Source: CAZLLV01 sp964560325
Lineage (GTDB): Bacteria; Acidobacteriota; Thermoanaerobaculia; Multivoradales; DATKCC01
Assembly (NCBI GenBank): GCA_964560325.1
Contig: CAZLLV010000498.1
Coordinates: 1 to 7,086, forward strand
Direction of reading: 5' to 3'
DNA length: 7,086 nucleotides
Shown: piece by piece, positions 1-7,086 of the stretch
Layout of the letters: each line of letters begins with the position of its first letter
Numbering within the stretch: position 1 is the stretch's first letter
Made by a program: the position numbers and the translations under genes
Notes under the pieces: model-generated
What the model was told of the DNA's origin: nothing
The model's database searches: none
The model's input: only the letters and a program-made list of their open reading frames with translations

Positions 1-585
1 CTCGCCGTCGCCGTCGGGGCCGGCGAAGAGCGCCTCGTTCGCCGGCTCGCCCATGCCGCCGAGCGTCAGGTCGAGGGTCGCCCGCGCCTCGGCCGGCGGG
101 TCGCAGGAGTCGTCGTCGCACGCCTGGTAGGCGAGCACGCCCTCGATGCGCACGCTGTCGGCGGTCACCCCTTCGGGGACCGCGAGGTCGGCGACGATCA
201 CCACTTCGCCGTCGTAGACCGCGAGCGGCTCCGCCTCGAAGCCGAAGGTCTGCATCTCGTGGGCGGGGTAGGCGAAGGTCGCCTCCGGCCACCCTTCGGG
301 CAGCTCGAGCCGGAGCCGGGTCGGGATCAGCCACTCGAAGGTCGGCTCGTGGCTGTTGATGTGCCAGCCGTCCTCGATCTCGATCCGCGCCGCGACGCGG
401 GCCGGGTAGCCGGGGGCGTACGAGGTTCGGTCGGCGGCGAGCTCGAGGGAGGCTTTCGGATCGCCGCCGAGGAAGTCCTGGGCACCGGCCGGCGCGAGCA
501 GCGCACCGGTGGCGGCGGCGACCGAGAGGGCTGCGGCGAGGAGGCGCGTACGGAGGGCGGCGGGGGAGCGGCGGTGCGGGTCCAT
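1..585 (-). CDS. DsbD-type thiol:disulfide interchange protein, N-terminal part (cut by window edge)
   Basis: Only the first 195 residues are visible; the reading frame is still open at base 1. Residues 1-35 look like a Sec signal peptide: Arg-rich start, an Ala/Leu core, and a likely cut after PAGA at Ala35. The mature part resembles the N-terminal periplasmic domain of DsbD (DsbD-alpha). It has the family's WHIN motif (74-77), then IPTRL (87-91), and YQAC-DDDSC-DPP with cysteines 156 and 161. In DsbD this Cys pair receives electrons from the membrane domain and passes them to DsbC, DsbG or CcmG-like partners in the periplasm. ATG at 585-583 is the only start available, because an in-frame TAG lies at 657-655 with no ATG, GTG or TTG between. 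The Shine-Dalgarno (SD) sequence is weak (GCGAGA). Whether a membrane domain and a thioredoxin domain follow cannot be seen, so this could also be a short stand-alone DsbD-N protein. It is divergent from the metalloprotease gene. Confidence 0.85.
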   Translation of the reverse strand, partial: MDPHRRSPAALRTRLLAAALSVAAATGALLAPAGAQDFLGGDPKASLELAADRTSYAPGYPARVAARIEIEDGWHINSHEPTFEWLIPTRLRLELPEGWPEATFAYPAHEMQTFGFEAEPLAVYDGEVVIVADLAVPEGVTADSVRIEGVLAYQACDDDSCDPPAEARATLDLTLGGMGEPANEALFAGPDGDGE

Positions 586-663
586 GCGTCTCGCTTTCGG
601 GCTCGGGATGAACTCAGGGAGGACGGGGCCGGAATTCTCGCCGTCCTCGGATCGCTATGACTC

Positions 664-676
664 TCAGACCGTCTGA
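664..676. promoter_or_regulatory. 13-bp perfect palindrome, possible operator
   Basis: The sequence reads TCAGAC-C-GTCTGA: two 6-bp arms around a single central base. One base of loop is too tight for an RNA hairpin, so a dimeric DNA-binding protein site is the more natural reading. It lies 55 bp upstream of the -35 box of the rightward promoter and about 80 bp upstream of the DsbD-type start codon. No regulator is identified, and chance occurrence is possible. Confidence 0.35.
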
Positions 677-691
677 ACGCCTCTGCCGATG

Positions 692-709
692 GGCGGATTC
701 CCATCCGCC
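692..709. repeat. Inverted repeat with 7-bp arms and 4-nt loop
   Basis: GGCGGAT at 692-698 pairs perfectly with ATCCGCC at 703-709 around a TCCC loop, so it could form a hairpin on either strand. There is no following T-run, so it is not a typical intrinsic terminator. It sits upstream of the rightward promoter and would be in the 5' leader of any leftward transcript that starts further right. The function is unknown. Confidence 0.4.
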
Positions 710-730
710 TGCCGCTCCGGAGGCGCTCGA

Positions 731-759
731 TTGACACTCGCCAGTCGCTCGCGTAGCCT
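731..759 (+). promoter_or_regulatory. Sigma70-like promoter for the matrixin-like gene
   Basis: A consensus -35 box TTGACA (731-736) is followed after exactly 17 bp by TAGCCT (754-759). The latter keeps the TA and final T of the -10 consensus TATAAT. Transcription would start near 765-767 and leave a leader of about 58 nt before the ATG at 824. In DNA this GC-rich a perfect TTGACA with correct spacing is unlikely by chance. The call is from sequence only; the true start site is not known. Confidence 0.65.
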
Positions 760-783
760 TTCGCCCAGAGTCGCGGAGATCGA

Positions 784-796
784 GAATCCCGGATTC
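784..796. promoter_or_regulatory. 13-bp perfect palindrome in the 5' leader
   Basis: The sequence is GAATCC-C-GGATTC, again two 6-bp arms around one central C. It lies just downstream of the predicted transcription start and 15 bp upstream of the SD of the matrixin-like gene, a position where a bound repressor would block transcription. Its arms differ in sequence from the palindrome at 664-676, so the two are not obviously sites for the same protein. Confidence 0.35.
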
Positions 797-823
797 GAGC
801 GGCCCGACCAGGAGACACCACCG

Positions 824-1687
824 ATGACCCATAGGCTCACGCGCCGCCTTCTCGCCGCGCTCACCTTCGGTGCGGCCGTCGCCGCCGTCGCCCTGCCCGC
901 GCCGGTCGCGCACGCCGACTCCTCGACCGACCTTTCGCGCACCCTGCTCCTGTCGAGCGACGACGGGCTGCGCGCCCAGGGCATGGACTACACGGTCCAG
1001 CAGATCGACTTCTTCGGCCGCGACGGCGGGCACGACTCGATCCGCTGGTTCCAGCAGGAGTTCCGCTGGGTGAAGGGCGACGAGCGGCGCGGCGCGGCCG
1101 GTCCGGGCCTGACCCTGCTGGTCGATGACGCGTGGAGCGCCGACGGGGCGAGCCCGCTCGACCCGCGGACCTTCCATTCGGCCGTCGAGCGGGCCGTCGC
1201 CACCTGGCGTGCCGATTCCTGCCTGGCGAAGAGCCCGTTGCAGGAGACGGAGCTCCCGGGCGGCGACGTGACGGTGTTCGACTACCTCCTCGGCACCGGC
1301 GGCTTCGGCGACCCGTTCGCCGCCGACATCGTGGTCGCCGGACCGGCGGCCGGGATGGACGAGGTCTTCGGCGGCGACATCCTCGCGTTCGCGGTGACCT
1401 TCGTCTTCGTCGGCGCCGACGGAACCCCCACCGACGTGGACGCGAACGGCCACCTCGACACCGCGCTCTCCGAGATCTACCTCAATCCGGCGGTCGACTG
1501 GACGCTCGACGGAGCCTCCGGCGTCGATCTGGAGACGGCCCTGCTCCACGAGGTCGGCCACGCGCTCGGGCTCGGACACTTCGGCTCGCCGCCGGAGAGC
1601 GTCATGACGCCGGTCTACTCCGGCCTCCGGCGCACGCTCCTCCCGATCGACCACGCGAGCCTCTGCCTGCTCTACTCGCGGAAGTGA
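824..1687 (+). CDS. Secreted matrixin-like zinc metalloprotease
   Basis: The product is 287 residues. Residues 1-31 form a clear Sec signal peptide (basic start MTHRLTRR, Ala/Val core, cut after AHA at 31), so the protein is exported. The C-terminal part carries the metzincin zinc motif HEVGHALGLGH at 242-252 (zinc ligands His242, His246, His252; catalytic Glu243). A Met-turn SVMTP follows with Met261, and then PIDHASLCLLYS, which resembles the last helix of M10-type matrixins. I therefore infer a small extracellular or periplasmic endopeptidase; the substrate is unknown. No PRCGxPD-type cysteine switch was seen. The only cysteines, 133 and 281, could form one disulfide. I chose ATG 824 over an in-frame ATG at 689 because it has GGAG at 811-814 with a 9-nt spacer and begins directly with the signal peptide. 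The central region (32-230) is not recognisable beyond a matrixin-like fold guess. It is transcribed divergently from the DsbD-type gene. Confidence 0.85.
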   Translation: MTHRLTRRLLAALTFGAAVAAVALPAPVAHADSSTDLSRTLLLSSDDGLRAQGMDYTVQQIDFFGRDGGHDSIRWFQQEFRWVKGDERRGAAGPGLTLLVDDAWSADGASPLDPRTFHSAVERAVATWRADSCLAKSPLQETELPGGDVTVFDYLLGTGGFGDPFAADIVVAGPAAGMDEVFGGDILAFAVTFVFVGADGTPTDVDANGHLDTALSEIYLNPAVDWTLDGASGVDLETALLHEVGHALGLGHFGSPPESVMTPVYSGLRRTLLPIDHASLCLLYSRK

Positions 1688-1710
1688 CCGGAGCGGGCGC
1701 GGCCGGGTGG

Positions 1711-1716
1711 TAGCAT
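1711..1716 (+). promoter_or_regulatory. Possible -10 element for a leaderless aminotransferase transcript
   Basis: TAGCAT (4 of 6 to TATAAT, with TA and final T kept) ends 8 nt before the ATG at 1725, and no SD is visible in front of that ATG. This spacing is what leaderless mRNAs show in several high-GC bacteria. No good -35 box is seen at the right distance (1688-1693 is CCGGAG). The gene could instead be read through from the metalloprotease gene, 37 nt upstream. Confidence 0.3.
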
Positions 1717-1724
1717 CCGCGCCG

Positions 1725-2900
1725 ATGAAGCTCTCTCCCCGCGTCGCCCGCATCGGCGAATCGGCCACCCTCCGGGTGAGCCGGCGCGCCTCCGAGCTGC
1801 GTGCCGAAGGCGTCGACGTGGTCGACTTCGGCGCCGGCGAACCCGACTTCGCCTCGCCCCCGTCGGCGGTCGAGGCGGCCCGCCGGGCGCTCGCCGAGGG
1901 GCAGACCAAGTACGCTCCGTCGAACGGCACGCCGGCCCTGCGCGCGGCGCTGGCCGAGCGCCTCCACCGCGTCTACGGCTCCCCCTGGACCGCCGCCGAC
2001 GTGGTGGTGACGGTCGGCGCCAAGGCGGCGCTCTTCGAGCTCGCCCTCGCCCTCTTCGACGAGGGGGACGAGGTGGTTCTGCCGAGCCCCTGCTGGGTGA
2101 GCTTCCCGGAGCAGATCCGTTTCGCGGGCGCCACCCCGGTGACGGTGCCGATGTCGGCCGACGACGGCTTCCGGATTCGACCGGAGCCGCTCCTGGAGGC
2201 GGTCACCGGGCGCACCCGCGCCGTGCTGGTCAACTCGCCGTCGAACCCGACCGGCGGGACGATCTCGCAGGACGACCTCGACCGACTGGCCGCCGCGTGC
2301 GCCGAGCGCGGCGTGCTCTTGATCTCGGACGAGACCTACGAGCGGTTCGTCTACGACGGCGAGCACGCGAGCGTCGCGCGCCTGGCGTCGAAGCACCCGG
2401 AGACGGTGATCCTGGTCGGCTCGTTCTCGAAGGCGTACGCGATGACCGGCTGGCGGATCGGCTACGTGCTCGGGCCGCCGGAGGTGATCGGGGCGGTCGC
2501 CGACATCCAGAGCCACGCGACCTCGAACGTCACCACCTTCGCGATGGCGGGCGCGGTGGCGGCGCTCGCCGAGGCGGAGGCGGACGTGGAGCGGATGATC
2601 GGCGTCTACCGGGAGCGGCGCGACTTCCTGGTGCCGCGATTGAACGCGCTGCCCGGCGTCACCTGCCAGCCGCCCGCGGGCGCCTTCTACGCCTTTCCGA
2701 AGGTGTCGGCGGCGTACGGGGACGGCCTCGCCGACTCGGTCGCCTTCGCCCAGGCGCTGCTCGAGGAGGCGGCGGTCGCGGTGGTGCCGGGCGCGGCGTT
2801 CGGCGACGACGGCCACGTGCGGATCTCGTTCGCCTGCTCGCGCGAGGAGCTCGAGCGCGGGCTCGGTCGGATGGAGAGCTTTTTGCGATCACGACGGTAG
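1725..2900 (+). CDS. PLP-dependent class I aminotransferase, aspartate aminotransferase type
   Basis: The product is 391 residues, the usual length for bacterial subgroup Ib aspartate aminotransferases. These cytosolic enzymes move an amino group between aspartate and 2-oxoglutarate (some also act on prephenate or other amino acids) using pyridoxal phosphate. Visible landmarks, in order, are GAGEPDF near the N-terminus, TKYAPSNGTPALR, NSPSNPTG with Asn174, SDETY with Asp202 and Tyr205, GSFSKAYAMTGWR with the PLP-binding Lys236 and Arg244, and HVRISF with Arg366, which binds the substrate carboxylate in this fold. All key residues are present, so the enzyme should be active. Exact substrate cannot be fixed; N-succinyl-diaminopimelate or alanine aminotransferase relatives share the motifs. 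The start ATG 1725 gives the typical MKLSPRVARIGESAT family beginning. An in-frame GTG at 1707 would add six residues (MVASAP) of no family character. It follows the metalloprotease gene by 37 nt. Confidence 0.92.
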   Translation: MKLSPRVARIGESATLRVSRRASELRAEGVDVVDFGAGEPDFASPPSAVEAARRALAEGQTKYAPSNGTPALRAALAERLHRVYGSPWTAADVVVTVGAKAALFELALALFDEGDEVVLPSPCWVSFPEQIRFAGATPVTVPMSADDGFRIRPEPLLEAVTGRTRAVLVNSPSNPTGGTISQDDLDRLAAACAERGVLLISDETYERFVYDGEHASVARLASKHPETVILVGSFSKAYAMTGWRIGYVLGPPEVIGAVADIQSHATSNVTTFAMAGAVAALAEAEADVERMIGVYRERRDFLVPRLNALPGVTCQPPAGAFYAFPKVSAAYGDGLADSVAFAQALLEEAAVAVVPGAAFGDDGHVRISFACSREELERGLGRMESFLRSRR

Positions 2901-2903
2901 CTC

Positions 2904-2923
2904 CCGGTCCGTTCGCGGGCCGG
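2904..2923 (+). terminator. Small hairpin between aminotransferase and M2 peptidase genes
   Basis: CCGGTCC (2904-2910) can pair with GGGCCGG (2917-2923) around a GTTCGC loop, giving a 7-bp stem with one G-U pair just after the aminotransferase stop codon. The bases that follow (TATCACTTCT) are only mildly T-rich, so this is a weak terminator or attenuator candidate at best. It may reduce read-through into the next gene or simply stabilise an mRNA end. Confidence 0.3.
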
Positions 2924-2933
2924 TATCACTTCT

Positions 2934-2940
2934 AGGAGGA
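2934..2940 (+). promoter_or_regulatory. Near-perfect Shine-Dalgarno site of the M2 peptidase gene
   Basis: AGGAGGA stands 8 nt before the ATG at 2949. It is by far the strongest ribosome binding site in the window and fixes the start codon. It suggests the exported peptidase is translated at a high rate. Confidence 0.85.
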
Positions 2941-2948
2941 CAGGACCG

Positions 2949-4787
2949 ATGAAGCGTTCCCCGATCTGTCTCGTACTGCTCGCCCTGCTCGGCCTGGCTG
3001 CCGCGCCGTTCTCCCCCGCTTTCGCCCACGAGGACGCCGCCCCGCCGGCGGAGCCGACCGTCGAAGAGGCGGAGCGGTTCGTCGCCGAGGCGGAGGAGCG
3101 GATCCTCGAGCTGGTGATCGCCGCCGAGCGGGCGGCCTGGATCCAGTCGACCTACATCACGCACGACAGCCAGGTCCTCGCCGCCGCGGCGAACGAGAAG
3201 CTGATCAACGCGCTGGTCGACGCCGCCACCCGCGCCACCCGCTTCGACGACCTCGACCTGCCGTACGACGTCGAGCGCAAGCTGAGCATCCTCCAGACCG
3301 GCATCACGATGCCGGCGCCGCCCGACCCGGAGAAGACCGCCGAGCTGACCCGCATCGCGTCGAACCTGGAGAGCACCTACGGCTCGGGCGAGTACTGCCC
3401 CGAGGGCGCGGCCGGCGAGGACTGCCTCGACCTCGGCGAGCTCGAGGAGATCATCAACCACAGCAACGATCCGGAAGAGCTGCTCGAGGCGTGGACCGGA
3501 TGGCGCACGATCTCGCCCCCGATGCGCGACGAGTACCAGCGCTTCGTCGAGCTGATGAACGAGGGCGCCCAGGCGCTCGGCTTCGCCGACACGGGGGCGC
3601 TCTGGCGCTCCGGCTACGACATGCCGCCGGACGAGTTCGCGGCCGAGCTCGACCGCCTGTGGGGGCAGGTCCGGCCGCTCTACGACTCCCTCCACTGCTT
3701 CGTTCGCGCCGAGCTGTCCGAGCAGTACGGTCCCGACGTGGTGCCGCTCGACGGTCCGATCCCGGCCCACGTGCTGGGCAACATGTGGGCGCAGGGGTGG
3801 CTCAACGTCTACGAGGAGGTGGCACCGGCGACGTCCGAGCGGCCGTACGACCTGACGGAGATCCTCCGGGAGGAGGGGATCGACGCGCGCGAGATGGTGC
3901 GGATCGGCGAGCGCTTCTTCACCTCGCTCGGCTTCGCGCCGCTGCCGGAGACCTTCTGGGAGCGCTCGCTCTTCACCCAGCCGGCCGACCGCGACGTGGT
4001 CTGCCACGCGAGCGCCTGGGACGTCGACCAGGTCGACGACCTGCGCATCAAGATGTGCATCGAGATCGACGAGGAGGACTTCACGACCGTCCACCACGAG
4101 CTCGGCCACAACTTCTATCAGCGCGCCTACAACCAGCAGCCGATCCTGTACAGGAACAGCGCCAACGACGGTTTCCACGAGGCGATCGGCGACGCGGTCG
4201 CCCTGTCGGTGACGCCGGAGTACCTGGTCGAGATCGGTCTCCTCGACGCGGCCCCCGACGCCTCGGCCGACCTCGGCCTGCTGCTCCAGCGCGCCCTCGA
4301 GAAGGTGTCGTTCCTGCCCTTCGGCCTGCTGGTCGACCAGTGGCGCTGGCAGGTCTTCTCCGGCGAGATCCCGCCGTCGGAGTACAACGCCGGCTGGTGG
4401 CGCCTGCGCGAGCAGTACCAGGGCGTGGCGGCGCCGGTCGAGCGCACCGAAGCGCAGTTCGATCCGGGTGCCAAGTACCACGTACCGGGCAACACGCCTT
4501 ACACCCGCTACTTCCTGGCGCACATCCTCCAGTTCCAGTTCCACCGTTCGCTGTGCGAGGCGGCGGGCTTCGAGGGGCCGCTCCACCGCTGCTCGATCTA
4601 CGGCAACGAGGAGGCCGGCCGGCGGCTGAACGAGATGCTCGAGATGGGCTCCTCGCGCCCGTGGCCGGAGGCGCTCGAGGTGCTCACCGGCAGCCGGCAG
4701 ATGGACGCGACCGCGATCCTGGACTACTTCGCGCCGCTCAAAGAGTGGCTGGACGAGCAGAACGCCGGCCGCCGGTGCGGCTGGTGA
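2949..4787 (+). CDS. Secreted M2-family peptidyl-dipeptidase (bacterial ACE homologue)
   Basis: The product is 612 residues with a Sec signal peptide (1-26, cut after AFA). It should act in the periplasm or outside, removing C-terminal dipeptides from oligopeptides as angiotensin-converting enzymes do. The match to family M2 is strong along its length: GPIPAHVLGNMWAQ, CHASAWD, HHELGHNFYQ, GFHEAIGD, DQWRW, and KYHVPGNTPYTRYF. Zinc ligands are His383, His387 and Glu411, and Glu384 is the catalytic base. Substrate-binding residues His353, Lys509, His511, Tyr518 and Tyr521 are kept. So are the chloride-site counterparts Arg220, Trp483, Arg487 and Arg520. Cysteine pairs 150/159, 352/370 and 536/548 match the three conserved ACE disulfides. 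It is a single-domain enzyme of normal length, with no break. The start is set by AGGAGGA at 2934-2940. It is likely the first gene of a unit with the MoaD-propeller gene 14 nt downstream. No promoter was recognised in the 48-nt gap upstream. Confidence 0.95.
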   Translation: MKRSPICLVLLALLGLAAAPFSPAFAHEDAAPPAEPTVEEAERFVAEAEERILELVIAAERAAWIQSTYITHDSQVLAAAANEKLINALVDAATRATRFDDLDLPYDVERKLSILQTGITMPAPPDPEKTAELTRIASNLESTYGSGEYCPEGAAGEDCLDLGELEEIINHSNDPEELLEAWTGWRTISPPMRDEYQRFVELMNEGAQALGFADTGALWRSGYDMPPDEFAAELDRLWGQVRPLYDSLHCFVRAELSEQYGPDVVPLDGPIPAHVLGNMWAQGWLNVYEEVAPATSERPYDLTEILREEGIDAREMVRIGERFFTSLGFAPLPETFWERSLFTQPADRDVVCHASAWDVDQVDDLRIKMCIEIDEEDFTTVHHELGHNFYQRAYNQQPILYRNSANDGFHEAIGDAVALSVTPEYLVEIGLLDAAPDASADLGLLLQRALEKVSFLPFGLLVDQWRWQVFSGEIPPSEYNAGWWRLREQYQGVAAPVERTEAQFDPGAKYHVPGNTPYTRYFLAHILQFQFHRSLCEAAGFEGPLHRCSIYGNEEAGRRLNEMLEMGSSRPWPEALEVLTGSRQMDATAILDYFAPLKEWLDEQNAGRRCGW

Positions 4788-4801
4788 GCGGGGGTACCGG
4801 A

Positions 4802-6231
<1,430 letters not shown>

Positions 6232-6235
<4 letters not shown>

Positions 6236-7065
6236 CCTTCGCCCCGCGCACCGTGCCGCTCGAGATCCGGCCCGCCGAGGAGCGGGACGTGGAGGGGATC
6301 CAGCGGGTGGCGCGCGCGGCGTGGAATCAGGTCTACGCCGACCTCTTCGGCGACGAGGAGCGGGGGCGGATGCTGGAGCACGCCTTCTCGCGCCGGGCCC
6401 TGCTCGAGGACATCGGCCGGCACGCCTCGTACTTCTTCGTCGCCGCCGCCGAGGGCGGGGTGGTCGGCTTCGCCGAGCTGGTGCTCGAGGGGAGCTGCGG
6501 CGAGGTGGTGCGGGTCGCGGTGCTGCCGGAGTGGCAGCGCCGGGGCATCGCGACCGCGCTCCTGCACCGGGGGTTCTCGGTGCTGGAGGCGGCCGGTGCC
6601 GCGGCGGTCACCGCCGCCGTCGAGCCGGAGGACGAGGCCTGCCGCGCCCTCTTCGAGCGCCAGGGATTCACGGGGACCGGCGAGCCGCTGTCGGACCTCG
6701 ACGACCTCGGGCTCGAGCTCGCCGAGTACCGCCGGCCGTTGGGCGGAGGCGAGGGAGGGCACGAGCCGCCGCCCGAGGCGACCGTCTGGGTGGAGCTCGA
6801 CGCCGGGGGCGCCGGGACGCCGCCCCGGGCGCGCGGGGTCGAGCGCTCGGTCACCGTGCTCGCGACCGCCGACGCGTCCCGCCTGTCGTTCGTCGAGTCC
6901 GCCCTGGAAGGAGCCGGCATCGTCTACGCCCTCCAGGCGGAGGCCGCGGGCGAAGGCGAGGAGGAGGTGGTGGAGGTGCGGGTCCCCCGCTCCCGTGCGG
7001 ACGAGGTGCGCGAGATCCTCGACTCGTTGGAGATCGACGAGACCGAGCCGACGGTCGACGGCTGA
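6232..7065 (+). CDS. GNAT-family N-acetyltransferase with C-terminal DUF2007-like domain
   Basis: The product is 277 residues, longer than a simple RimI-type GNAT (about 150-170). Residues 10-165 show the GNAT order: LEIRPAEERDVEGIQRVA (beta1-alpha1), VVGFAELV (beta2-3), VVRVAVLPEWQRRGIATALL (beta4 and the acetyl-CoA pyrophosphate loop, Q102-RRGIA107), TAAVEPEDEACRALFERQGF (beta5-alpha4, typical end of the acetyl-CoA site). It should transfer an acetyl group from acetyl-CoA to an amine; the acceptor is unknown. After a Gly/Pro-rich linker (about 168-203), residues 206-270 (SVTVLATADASRLSFVESAL, GAGIVYALQ, VEVRVPRSRADEVREIL) look like the DUF2007 'putative signal transducing protein' domain, though this is pattern recognition without a search. 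No signal peptide or membrane helix is present. It overlaps the preceding gene by ATGA with its own GGGAG ribosome binding site, so it is the last visible gene of the unit. The fusion is continuous in frame, with no sign of a frameshift. Confidence 0.85.
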
Positions 7066-7086
7066 AGGGCGGTCACCGATCCCCCC

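Larger units (their letters stand above)
586..823. other. Divergent intergenic region
   Basis: These 238 bases separate the start codons of the DsbD-type gene (left) and the matrixin-like gene (right), so they must carry signals for both. On the plus strand there is a convincing promoter (731-759). Three perfect short inverted repeats lie at 664-676, 692-709 and 784-796. I did not find a convincing -35/-10 pair for the leftward gene: a TTCAGA at 677-672 and a TAGCGA at 657-652 on the minus strand are only 14 nt apart. No additional small gene with a good ribosome binding site was seen. Confidence 0.7.

Noticed and set aside
259..660. Plus-strand open frame opposite the DsbD-type gene
   Set aside because: It is antisense to a gene with signal peptide, WHIN and paired-cysteine motifs. 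Its translation is Gly/Arg/Glu-rich without domain features.
689..823. Upstream in-frame ATG at 689 for the matrixin-like protein
   Set aside because: It would bury the signal peptide behind 45 residues and precede the predicted promoter (731-759). ATG 824 has a GGAG ribosome binding site and starts the signal peptide.
614..2816. Two long minus-strand frames (614-1930 and 1602-2816) opposite the protease and aminotransferase genes
   Set aside because: Both are shadows of well-supported plus-strand genes, have biased composition, and lack a ribosome binding site or family motif.
2889..4586. 565-codon open frame on the minus strand opposite the M2 peptidase gene
   Set aside because: It is antisense to a gene with clear family motifs. 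Long open antisense frames are normal in GC-rich coding DNA, and its translation is low-complexity (Arg, Val, Leu, Glu, Gly) with no recognisable domain.
3491..4801. Extension of the MoaD-propeller frame back to an ATG at 3491, inside the M2 peptidase gene
   Set aside because: The extension overlaps the peptidase in another frame and reads as Arg/Ala/Gly-rich nonsense. Family similarity begins only at 4802, where there is an SD.
7066..7086. Possible terminator after the acetyltransferase gene
   Set aside because: Only 21 bases remain, with a C-run at the end and no inverted repeat or T-run; the window stops too early to judge.

Overview
The window is bacterial DNA of very high GC content (roughly 70%) and is almost fully coding. 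Three N-terminal signal peptides and a DsbD-type periplasmic redox domain point to a Gram-negative cell plan. GC content, a bacterial angiotensin-converting-enzyme homologue and the style of the genes would suit an Acidobacteriota-like or other high-GC Gram-negative lineage, but nothing here proves the taxon. I see no rRNA, tRNA, CRISPR array, insertion sequence or phage gene.

Layout. Bases 1-585 (minus strand) hold the first 195 residues of a DsbD-type thiol:disulfide interchange protein that runs off the left edge. Bases 586-823 are a divergent intergenic region with a good sigma70-like promoter reading right and three short perfect inverted repeats. From there everything reads on the plus strand: a secreted matrixin-like zinc metalloprotease (824-1687); a PLP-dependent class I aminotransferase of the aspartate aminotransferase type (1725-2900); a secreted M2-family peptidase, that is a bacterial ACE homologue (2949-4787); a fusion of a MoaD/ThiS-type ubiquitin-like domain with a seven-bladed-looking Asp-box (BNR) beta-propeller (4802-6235); and a GNAT acetyltransferase with a C-terminal DUF2007-like domain (6232-7065). 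The last 21 bases show nothing.

How the genes may work together. The last three genes are packed tightly (14-nt gap, then an ATGA overlap) and probably form one transcription and translation unit starting at or before 2949. The two secreted zinc peptidases and the DsbD-type protein belong to the cell envelope or periplasm: the ACE homologue keeps all three conserved disulfide pairs and the matrixin-like protein has two cysteines, so both could depend on periplasmic disulfide chemistry (inference). The aminotransferase, the MoaD-propeller fusion and the GNAT protein have no signal peptide and should be cytosolic.

The most unusual item is the MoaD-propeller fusion. A sulfur-carrier or ubiquitin-like domain that normally ends in a free Gly-Gly is followed without a stop by GS and a cytosolic Asp-box propeller, so the Gly-Gly is internal. 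It is co-transcribed with a second two-domain fusion (GNAT plus DUF2007-like). Its biochemical role cannot be read from this window.
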